A stretch of DNA of 7,008 bases from Burkholderiales bacterium. Its GTDB lineage: Bacteria; Pseudomonadota; Gammaproteobacteria; Burkholderiales; CAIKXV01. The translations under genes were made by a program, and so were the position numbers. Each line of letters opens with the position of its first letter. Position 1 is the first letter of the stretch. A model generated the notes under the pieces. It had not been told where the DNA came from, made no database searches, and worked only from the letters and a program-made list of their open reading frames with translations. The stretch is taken from contig JAIENF010000090.1 of assembly GCA_019751575.1 (NCBI GenBank), positions 1 to 7,008 of the forward strand. The letters are read 5' to 3'. Positions 1-5,415 of this stretch are shown piece after piece.

Positions 1-102
1 GAGCAGCCCGGCGCGGCGCCGGGCGGCAGACACGGAGGCGGCCTGGGCAGCCGCCAGGGTGGCTGCGTCGGCCGGCGCGTTCAGGGCGGATGCGGACGGC
101 AT
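1..102 (-). CDS. N-terminal fragment of a probable ABC transporter permease (partial)
   Basis: An ATG at 102-100 on the minus strand opens a frame that stays open for 34 codons to the window edge. It begins 7 bases after the stop codon of the substrate-binding protein gene, the spacing expected inside an operon. The fragment is rich in Ala and Ser and ends in the basic-then-hydrophobic stretch RRRAGLL. That pattern fits the cytoplasmic N-terminus of a SsuC/TauC-type permease just before its first membrane helix, and fits less well with an ATPase, which usually starts with a beta strand and reaches Walker A early. No good Shine-Dalgarno sequence is visible, so translation may be coupled to the upstream gene. 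The permease identity is inferred from operon order and composition; no diagnostic motif lies inside the window. The strand, start and open frame are read directly. Confidence 0.5.
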   Translation of the reverse strand, partial: MPSASALNAPADAATLAAAQAASVSAARRRAGLL

Positions 103-109
103 CGCCGGC

Positions 110-1231
110 TCAGGAGGTCAGCAGCTTGCGGACCTTCTCGGTGTTGCGCCGGATGGCGTCCCATTCCGTCCCGGACAGCTTCGTGCGACCGGCAAAGCGG
201 TTGGTCACGATCTGCTCGGCCGTGAACGGCTTGCCGTCGCTGACCGCGAACTTCAGCGTGGCCTCGACCATGCCCTGCACCTTCTTCATGTCGGCGAACC
301 CGAGCCCGCCCTTGATCGCCTCGTCGGCGACCATGGTGTGGTGGGCCAGTGCCTGCGCCAGCGCGAAGTTCTCGCGGCCGGTCTTCACCGCGGCGATCTC
401 GGGCTGCTCGCGCACGATGATGTCGATCGCTTCCTCGGGGTTGCGCAGCGTGAACACCACCGATTCGATGAAGGCATCGACCATCGCCTGCACGAAGGGC
501 GCGTCCTTCTCGACCGTCTCCGGCCGGCAGATCAGCTGGCCCGAGTAGAAGTCGAGACCGGTCTGCGCCCAGCCCATGAAGCGGGTGTCGAAACCCAGCG
601 ACTGGAACAGCGGCAGGCTGGAGGTACCGATGCAGGTGATCGCGTCGACCTGCTTGTTGATCAGCGCGCGCTCGATCAACTGGCTGTCGAGCGTCTGCCG
701 GGTGATCTTCTTGCCATCGACCTTGTTGCGGTCGAGCCAGGCGTTGAAGAACGGCGCTTCGGCCGAGGTCAGCACCATGCCGACGGTACGGCCCTCGAGG
801 TCCGCGGGCTTGCGGATCGGCGAATTCTCGGGAACGGCCACGCCCATCAGGGAGTCGTAGCCGACGGTTGCGACCGCGGTGGTGAACAGGCCTCGCGCCG
901 CATTGACGACGATGCCGGGCGTGAACACGAAGCCGAAGTCGAACTTGCCGTTGGCAACGGACTGGGTGGCCGCCGGCGAACCGAAGCCGCGCGAGATCTC
1001 GAGGTCGATGCCCCGGCTCTTGAAGTAACCGCGGTTACGCCCGATCACCGGCCAGAAGTTGGATCCGTTGACGATCCACGGCAGCGTCATCGAAACCTTG
1101 CGCGGCGTCTGCGCGTGGACATTCGCGAACGGCGAAACGAGGGCAACGGCGCCGGCCGCCGCAGCACCGCCCACGATACGGCGACGGGTGGCATCTGGAC
1201 GGGACGGGGAACGGACAGGGTCGTGCGACAT
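110..1231 (-). CDS. NitT/TauT-type (NMT1/SsuA-like) ABC substrate-binding protein, Tat-exported
   Basis: This 373-residue periplasmic binding protein would capture a small solute for an ABC importer. Relatives in this fold bind nitrate, aliphatic sulfonates, taurine, thiamine or riboflavin precursors; the ligand here is not evident. The N-terminus carries a twin-arginine motif, TRRRIV (residues 15-20), then an Ala/Gly/Val hydrophobic core, with likely cleavage after VHA at residue 40. The mature part starts with a beta strand ending in LPW and continues into the family hallmark GYFKSRGIDLEI (68-79) and the gap-binding segment NGKFDFGF (94-101). The second lobe is announced by PADLEGRTVG (142-151). 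Length is normal and no frame break is seen. The ATG at 1231 is preceded by GGAG with 5 bases between, which supports this start. The probable permease follows 7 bases after the stop. The gene lies 222 bases downstream of the deacetylase gene and probably has its own promoter. Confidence 0.87.
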   Translation of the reverse strand: MSHDPVRSPSRPDATRRRIVGGAAAAGAVALVSPFANVHAQTPRKVSMTLPWIVNGSNFWPVIGRNRGYFKSRGIDLEISRGFGSPAATQSVANGKFDFGFVFTPGIVVNAARGLFTTAVATVGYDSLMGVAVPENSPIRKPADLEGRTVGMVLTSAEAPFFNAWLDRNKVDGKKITRQTLDSQLIERALINKQVDAITCIGTSSLPLFQSLGFDTRFMGWAQTGLDFYSGQLICRPETVEKDAPFVQAMVDAFIESVVFTLRNPEEAIDIIVREQPEIAAVKTGRENFALAQALAHHTMVADEAIKGGLGFADMKKVQGMVEATLKFAVSDGKPFTAEQIVTNRFAGRTKLSGTEWDAIRRNTEKVRKLLTS

Positions 1232-1236
1232 GGAAT

Positions 1237-1240
1237 CTCC
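1237..1240 (-). promoter_or_regulatory. Ribosome binding site of the NitT/TauT-type binding protein
   Basis: On the minus strand GGAG lies 5 bases before the ATG at 1231-1229. It fixes the start just ahead of the Tat signal. Confidence 0.6.
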
Positions 1241-1271
1241 GGGCTACAGAAGGAAGGGTCTCGCGGCGGCC

Positions 1272-1298
1272 TGCACCCTAGCGCATCTGCGGGGTGCA
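1272..1298. repeat. Inverted repeat over the candidate -10 box (possible operator)
   Basis: TGCACCC at 1272-1278 is matched by its exact reverse complement GGGTGCA at 1292-1298, with 13 bases between. Inside the spacer CGCA (1282-1285) pairs with TGCG (1288-1291). The dyad spans the candidate -10 of the downstream transporter and lies about 40-67 bases before its start codon. It could bind a dimeric repressor. A hairpin in the end of the deacetylase transcript is also possible, but no T-run follows it on the minus strand, so it does not look like an intrinsic terminator. Confidence 0.4.
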
Positions 1299-1304
1299 CG
1301 CCAG
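1275..1304 (-). promoter_or_regulatory. Candidate promoter of the NitT/TauT-type transporter genes
   Basis: On the minus strand a -35-like CTGGCG (1304-1299) and a -10-like TAGGGT (1280-1275) are separated by 18 bases. Each matches the sigma70 consensus at about three of six positions, so this is a weak promoter by sequence alone. Transcription would start near 1268, giving a leader of about 37 bases that contains the GGAG ribosome site. An inverted repeat covers the -10 box and the spacer, as expected of a regulated promoter. The call rests on position and box similarity only. Confidence 0.3.
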
Positions 1305-1381
1305 TGGTGCTCGCGCCCTGTTTCGGGGCGCTTGTCGTGCCTTGGCAGGACGGCGGCCCGCGTAACGCCGCCCTCCTGTGC

Positions 1382-1402
1382 TGCAATGCCCGGTTGCAAT
1401 GC
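1382..1402. repeat. Short direct repeat TGCAATGC in the intergenic region
   Basis: TGCAATGC occurs at 1382-1389 and again at 1395-1402, starting 13 bases apart. The second copy lies within TTGCAATGCAA (1394-1404), which is itself nearly palindromic. This is the most A+T-rich patch of the 222-base gap between the deacetylase and binding-protein genes. It sits about 80-125 bases upstream of the candidate transporter promoter, where an activator might bind. No known regulator site is recognised. Confidence 0.3.
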
Positions 1403-1453
1403 AAATGCCGTGCCGCCGTGAAGGGCGGGACACCAGCATGTCCTCGGGCTGAC

Positions 1454-2641
1454 TCAGGCTGATACCCGGTCGATCACTCCATCGATGAATTTCTCACATT
1501 GCGCGATCTGGTCAAGCGCGACCCACTCGTTGGGCTTGTGCGCCTGCTCGATGCTGCCCGGCCCGCAGATCACCGAAGGGATGCCTGCCTGTTCGAACAG
1601 TCCGGCCTCGGTGCCATACGACACTCGTCCGGTATCGGACAATCCAGACAAGGCACGGGCGAGCTTCACGATCTCGTCGTCGGCATCGACGTTGAGCCCC
1701 GGCATGGACGACAGCAGCTCCCAGGTGAAACCGGTACCGGGCTGCACCCGGTGCATCTCGGGCAGCAGCGTGCCCTCGGCGTAGCCCTTCACGGCGTCGA
1801 ACAGTGCATCGGGATCCGCACCGGGCAGGAACCGGAACTCGAAGTCGAACGTGCATTCGTGGGGCACGATATTGAGCTGCGTGCCGCCGCGGATCACGCC
1901 GGTATGCACGGTCGTGTGCGGAACATCGAACTCGGGCAGGTACGGCCCCTCGTCGCGGAACTTCCGCTGCAGGGCCTTCAGGAAGGCGACGATCTCGCAG
2001 GCCGCCTCGACCGCATTCACGCCCTGCGGCGCGTAGGCCGAGTGCGAGGCGTGGCCATGTACCTTGCAGCGCCAGGAGTGCTTGCCCTTGTGCGCGACGA
2101 TCGGGCGCATCAGCGTGGGTTCGCCGACCATGCAGGCCGAGGGCTTCACGCCGGCATCGGCGAGGTCGGCGATCAGCCGGCGCACGCCGATGCAACCGAT
2201 CTCTTCGTCGTAGGAGAACGCGAAGTGGACCGGCGACTTCAGGTCGCGCGCCATGAAGGACGGCAGCTTCGACAGCACGACGCCGACGAATCCCTTCATG
2301 TCCGACGCCCCCCGGCCGTACAGCCGGCCATCGCGCTCGACCATGGTGAACGGATCGGAGTCCCAGGGCTGGCCTTCGACCGGCACCACGTCGGTGTGGC
2401 CGGACAGCACCAGCCCGCCACGACCGTCCGGCGCACGCGGGCCGAAAGTGGCGAACAGGTTGGCCTTGCGACGGTCGTCGTCGAAGGTCAGGCGCACATC
2501 GGCCACGCCATTGAACTTCAGGTAGTCGCGGACGAAATGGATCAGCTCGAGGTTCGAATCGCGGCTGGTGGTCGGAAAGCCGATCAGCTGGCGGATCATC
2601 TCGATCGACGCGTCCGAGGGGCGCGATGGGTGGGCATTCAT
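1454..2641 (-). CDS. argE: M20 peptidase-family deacetylase, acetylornithine deacetylase (ArgE) type
   Basis: This 395-residue cytoplasmic metallohydrolase removes the acyl group from N-acyl amino acids; the model reaction is N2-acetylornithine to ornithine plus acetate in arginine synthesis. All M20 di-zinc motifs are present: GHTDVVP with His82 and Asp84, GRGASDMKGF with bridging Asp114, SYDEEIGCIG with catalytic Glu146 and ligand Glu147, GEPT with Glu174, and a late His368 in QAHKPNEW. The dimerisation domain lies at roughly 185-295 (HASHSAYAPQGVNA at 197-210). SYDEEIGCIG and GTEAGLF (343-349) are typical of the proteobacterial ArgE subgroup rather than DapE. The ATG at 2641 is chosen because GGAG stands 7 bases before it; the only extension is a TTG at 2683 that falls inside the promoter spacer. 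The gene is divergent from a peptide-type importer, away from any arginine gene in view, so a catabolic role on other N-acyl substrates is also possible. Confidence 0.87.
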   Translation of the reverse strand: MNAHPSRPSDASIEMIRQLIGFPTTSRDSNLELIHFVRDYLKFNGVADVRLTFDDDRRKANLFATFGPRAPDGRGGLVLSGHTDVVPVEGQPWDSDPFTMVERDGRLYGRGASDMKGFVGVVLSKLPSFMARDLKSPVHFAFSYDEEIGCIGVRRLIADLADAGVKPSACMVGEPTLMRPIVAHKGKHSWRCKVHGHASHSAYAPQGVNAVEAACEIVAFLKALQRKFRDEGPYLPEFDVPHTTVHTGVIRGGTQLNIVPHECTFDFEFRFLPGADPDALFDAVKGYAEGTLLPEMHRVQPGTGFTWELLSSMPGLNVDADDEIVKLARALSGLSDTGRVSYGTEAGLFEQAGIPSVICGPGSIEQAHKPNEWVALDQIAQCEKFIDGVIDRVSA

Positions 2642-2648
2642 GGTGTCG

Positions 2649-2652
2649 CTCC
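2649..2652 (-). promoter_or_regulatory. Ribosome binding site that decides the deacetylase start
   Basis: On the minus strand GGAG is followed by 7 bases and the ATG at 2641-2639. The upstream in-frame TTG at 2683 has no comparable site, which favours the 395-residue protein. Confidence 0.65.
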
Positions 2653-2665
2653 GGTATCGACGGAC

Positions 2666-2694
2666 AGGATAGGCAGCCCGCAACGGGCCGTCAA
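2666..2694 (-). promoter_or_regulatory. Sigma70-type promoter of the deacetylase gene
   Basis: On the minus strand TTGACG (2694-2689; five of six consensus bases) is followed after exactly 17 bases by TATCCT (2671-2666; four of six). Transcription would start near 2659, giving a short leader of about 18 bases that still contains the GGAG ribosome site. This is the best promoter-like sequence in the window. The spacer holds a 13-base inverted repeat, GCCCG-CAA-CGGGC on the plus strand at 2676-2688, which could be an operator. Confidence 0.6.
2676..2688. repeat. Inverted repeat in the deacetylase promoter spacer (possible operator)
   Basis: GCCCG (2676-2680) and CGGGC (2684-2688) are exact reverse complements around CAA. 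The dyad lies wholly between the -35 and -10 boxes of the deacetylase promoter, where a bound repressor would block polymerase. Five-base G+C arms can arise by chance in DNA of this composition, so its position is the main argument. Confidence 0.35.
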
Positions 2695-2759
2695 ACCGGC
2701 CCCGGCTGTACGGACCTGCGCGCGCGGCGCCCGCGCACGGACGCTGCGTGCTTCGGTTG

Positions 2760-2780
2760 AGCCGGGCGTTCGGCTATCCT
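2760..2780 (+). promoter_or_regulatory. Candidate -10 region and dyad upstream of the peptide-type importer
   Basis: TATCCT at 2775-2780 matches the -10 consensus at four of six positions and would start transcription near 2787, about 23 bases before the start codon. No convincing -35 exists at the right distance: TTGAGC at 2757-2762 is only 12 bases away, and 17-base spacing gives TTCGGT. The inverted repeat AGCCG-N6-CGGCT (2760-2775) abuts the -10 box. A promoter with a poor -35 may need an activator, but that is speculative. Confidence 0.3.
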
Positions 2781-2795
2781 GCAAGCCTCGACCAC

Positions 2796-2801
2796 AAGGG
2801 G
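2796..2801 (+). promoter_or_regulatory. Ribosome binding site of the peptide-type binding protein
   Basis: AAGGGG lies 8 bases before the ATG at 2810. It selects this start within an open frame that continues far upstream, antisense to the deacetylase gene. Confidence 0.65.
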
Positions 2802-2809
2802 ACCGACCG

Positions 2810-4402
2810 ATGCCATCGATGCGCCGCATGACCGCAACTGCCGCCCTGCTGCTGGCGGCAGCCGTCGCCTTCGTCGCCTCGCCGCCGGCGCCCGCACGCG
2901 CACAGGAACTGTCGATCGGGCTGTCCTCGGCCGTCACCTCGATGGACCCGCATTTCCACAACCTGTCGCCGAACAACAACGTGATGGAGCACCTGTACGA
3001 GACGCTGGTCGCGAAGGACGGAAGCTACCGGTTGCGACCCGGCCTCGCCGAGTCCTGGCGCACCCTGGACGACCTGACCTGGGAGTTCCGGCTGCGCAAG
3101 GGCGTGCGCTTCCATGACGGCTCCGAGTTCACCGCGGCCGACGTCGTCGCCTCGCTGCGCCGGGCGCCGAACGTGCCGAAGAGCCCGTCCTCCTTCGGCA
3201 TCTACACCCGGCAGATCGCAGACGTGCAGGTGGTCGATCCGTTCACCATCCGGGTGCGCACGAAGACGCCCTACCCGCTGCTGCCGAACGACCTGTCCAC
3301 CATCTACGTGATCTCGGCGAAGCACGAAAAGGCGAGCACCGAAGACTTCAACGCCGGCCGTGCGGTCAACGGCACCGGACCCTGGCGCTTCGTGCGCTGG
3401 CAACCGGACGACCGCATCGAACTTGCGCGCAACGACGGCTACTGGGGCGCGAAGCCCGCCTGGGAGCGGGTGACGCTGCGCATCATCGCGAAGGACCCGA
3501 CCCGGGTCGCGGCACTGCTCGCCGGCGACGTGCGCGCGATCGAGAACGTGCCCACGGCAGACATCGCCCGCCTGTCCCTCAACAAGGAACTGACGCTGGC
3601 GCGCGGCGTCTCGAACCGGTTCATCTACCTGCACATGGACAGCGCGCGCGACCGATCGCCGTTCGTGGCCGATGCCGCCGGCAAGCCACTCGAGAAGAAC
3701 CCGCTGAAGGACGTGCGCGTGCGGCGCGCGATGTCGATGGCGGTGAACCGGCAGGCGATCGCCGACAAGGTGATGGACGGCGCGGCCGTGCCGACCGGCC
3801 AGCTGCTGCCGCCCGGACTGTTCGGTTACGTGCCGGGCATCCGGCCGCCGGCCTACGACCCGGATGGCGCACGCAAGCTGCTCGCCGAAGCGGGCTACCC
3901 GGACGGCTTCACGATCACGCTGCATGCGCCCAACGACCGCTACGTGAACGACGAGCAGGTCGCGCAGGCGGTGGCCGGCATGCTGTCGAAGGTCGGCATC
4001 CGAACCCGCGTCGAGGCGATGCCCTCGGCGGTGTTCTTCAGCCGGGCGAACAACCTCGATTTCAGCTTCACGCTCGTCGGCTGGGCCGCGGCCACCGGCG
4101 AAGCCTCTTCCTCGCTGCGCTCGCTGCTGGCCACGTTCGACAAGGAAAAAGGCCTGGGCGTGTCCAACCGCGGCCGGTACTCGAATGCGAAGGTCGACCA
4201 GCTCACCGAAAAGGGCCTCGCCACGCTGAACGACACGGCCCGCGAGAAGCTGTTCCAGGCGGCCACCGAAGCCGCCATGGCCGATGTCGGGCTGATCCCG
4301 CTGTACCACCAGGTCGGCGTCTGGGGCATGCGCCGCGGGCTCGGCTACACCGCGCGTACCGACGAGGCCACCTGGGCGCACGAGTTCAGGCTCGAGAAGT
4401 AA
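2810..4402 (+). CDS. Family 5 (peptide/nickel/opine type) ABC substrate-binding protein
   Basis: This 530-residue periplasmic protein delivers short peptides or related compounds to the permease pair encoded just downstream. It starts with a Sec signal peptide: MRR at 4-6, an Ala/Leu-rich core around 9-23, and likely cleavage after ARA at residue 31. The mature N-terminus MDPHFHNLSP and MEHLYETLV (59-67) are typical of SBP_bac_5, as is RKGVRFHDGSEFTAADV (96-112). NGTGPW (187-192) opens the next segment, VRRAMSMAVNR (304-314) is the conserved inter-lobe motif, and the second lobe includes GW at 424-425. The ATG at 2810 is supported by AAGGGG 8 bases upstream and by the signal peptide following at once; MRR at residue 4 is a possible alternative. 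The same frame is open far upstream, but that part is antisense to the deacetylase and is not coding. Length matches DppA-like proteins. Ligand unknown; the neighbouring deacetylase hints at N-acyl amino acids or peptides. Confidence 0.88.
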   Translation: MPSMRRMTATAALLLAAAVAFVASPPAPARAQELSIGLSSAVTSMDPHFHNLSPNNNVMEHLYETLVAKDGSYRLRPGLAESWRTLDDLTWEFRLRKGVRFHDGSEFTAADVVASLRRAPNVPKSPSSFGIYTRQIADVQVVDPFTIRVRTKTPYPLLPNDLSTIYVISAKHEKASTEDFNAGRAVNGTGPWRFVRWQPDDRIELARNDGYWGAKPAWERVTLRIIAKDPTRVAALLAGDVRAIENVPTADIARLSLNKELTLARGVSNRFIYLHMDSARDRSPFVADAAGKPLEKNPLKDVRVRRAMSMAVNRQAIADKVMDGAAVPTGQLLPPGLFGYVPGIRPPAYDPDGARKLLAEAGYPDGFTITLHAPNDRYVNDEQVAQAVAGMLSKVGIRTRVEAMPSAVFFSRANNLDFSFTLVGWAAATGEASSSLRSLLATFDKEKGLGVSNRGRYSNAKVDQLTEKGLATLNDTAREKLFQAATEAAMADVGLIPLYHQVGVWGMRRGLGYTARTDEATWAHEFRLEK

Positions 4403-4431
4403 CCCCCCCTCGCGCAAGGCCGCCCCCGCCC

Positions 4432-5415
4432 GTGCTCGCCTTCATCCTCCGCCGCCTGATGCAGAGCACGGGCGTGCTGTTCGTCATGTCGCTGCTGGTG
4501 TTCTTCGGCGTGTATGCGATCGGCAACCCGGTGGATATCCTCGTCAACCCGAACGCCGACCAGCAGGACATCGCGCGCGCGATCGCCGAACTCGGCCTCG
4601 ACCAGCCGCTGCACCTCCAGTACTGGCACTTCTTGTCCGGCGCACTGTCCGGCGACCTGGGCGTGTCGTTCTCCACCGGCATCCCGGCGCTCGAGCTGAT
4701 CTTCCAGCGCATGCCGGCGACGCTGGAGCTGGCGGCCGCCTCGATGGTGATCGCGATCGTGTTCGGCATCCCGCTCGGGCTGTACGCCGGCCTGCGACCG
4801 GAGTCGAAGGTGGCCAAGGGCATCATGGCGGGCTCGATCCTCGGCTTCAGCCTGCCGACGTTCTGGGTCGGGCTGATGCTGATCATGGTGTTCTCGGTCT
4901 GGCTCGGCTGGCTGCCGCCGACCGGCCGCGGCGACACCGTGGACCTGTTCGGCGTGCCGGTGTCCTTCCTCACGCTGGACGGCTGGAGCCACCTGCTGCT
5001 GCCCGCGACCAACCTGGCGCTGTTCAACCTCGCGCTGCTCATCCGCCTGACCCGTGCCGGCACGCGCGAGGTGATGGTGCAGGACTACATCCGCTTCGCC
5101 CGCGCCAAGGGGTTGTCGGATTCCCGGATCATCGGCGTGCATGTGCTGAAGAACATCATGATCCCGATCGTCACCATCGTCGGCCTGGAGTTCGGCTCGG
5201 TGATCGCGTTCGCGGTCGTCACCGAGAGCATCTTCGCCTGGCCGGGCATGGGCAAGCTGCTGATCGATTCGATCAACCAGCTCGACCGGCCGGTGATCGT
5301 CGCCTACGTGCTGCTGATCGTGCTGATGTTCGTGCTGATCAACCTGGTGGTCGACGTGCTCTATTCGCTGCTCGACCCGCGCATCCGGCTGGCCGATTCG
5401 GGGGGCGCGCGATGA
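4432..5415 (+). CDS. DppB/OppB-type ABC permease
   Basis: This is the first inner-membrane permease of the peptide-type importer, 327 residues. The start FILRRL followed by a membrane helix (about 11-30) is the standard opening of DppB-like proteins. Next come the periplasmic segment LGLDQPLHLQYWHFLSGALS (54-73) and five more likely helices near 97-121, 131-160, 187-205, 241-264 and 287-311. The cytoplasmic coupling loop that contacts the ATPase is YIRFARAKGLSDSR (219-232), retaining the conserved Gly227. TESIFAWPGMGKLL (264-277) and the C-terminal LLDPRIRL (313-320) are also family features. The start is GTG at 4432, 29 bases after the binding-protein stop; only a poor AAGG at 4416-4419, 12 bases upstream, could serve as ribosome site. 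The next ATG (codon 10) would remove the conserved opening. The stop overlaps the next start as ATGA. Confidence 0.9.
   Translation: MLAFILRRLMQSTGVLFVMSLLVFFGVYAIGNPVDILVNPNADQQDIARAIAELGLDQPLHLQYWHFLSGALSGDLGVSFSTGIPALELIFQRMPATLELAAASMVIAIVFGIPLGLYAGLRPESKVAKGIMAGSILGFSLPTFWVGLMLIMVFSVWLGWLPPTGRGDTVDLFGVPVSFLTLDGWSHLLLPATNLALFNLALLIRLTRAGTREVMVQDYIRFARAKGLSDSRIIGVHVLKNIMIPIVTIVGLEFGSVIAFAVVTESIFAWPGMGKLLIDSINQLDRPVIVAYVLLIVLMFVLINLVVDVLYSLLDPRIRLADSGGAR

Noticed and set aside
6..24. Near-perfect G+C palindrome GCCCGGCGC-G-GCGCCGGGC, considered as a terminator
   Set aside because: It has no T-run, almost no loop, and lies within the open frame of the partial gene, where it encodes the Arg-rich stretch.
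1351..1373. Inverted repeat GGCGGC-N9-GCCGCC, considered as the deacetylase terminator
   Set aside because: It has six-base G+C arms of a kind expected by chance here, and no T-run on the minus strand.
59..1462. A 467-codon plus-strand open frame opposite the NitT/TauT-type gene
   Set aside because: It is the mirror of a G/C-ending coding frame, is low in hydrophobic order and rich in Arg/Gly/His/Asp, and shows no domain. The minus-strand protein has clear motifs, a signal peptide and a ribosome site.
2642..2683. TTG start at 2683 extending the deacetylase by 14 residues
   Set aside because: It lacks a ribosome site and lies inside the spacer of the deacetylase promoter, so the transcript would not include it.
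1499..2809. A 437-codon in-frame upstream extension of the peptide-type binding protein
   Set aside because: It is antisense to the intact deacetylase, has no family motif, and would bury the signal peptide in the middle of a protein. The ribosome site and leader both place the start at 2810.
2774..4417. A 547-codon minus-strand frame opposite the peptide-type binding protein
   Set aside because: Composition is typical of an antisense shadow in G+C-rich DNA (Arg, Gly, His, Val and Asp rich), without a recognisable domain.
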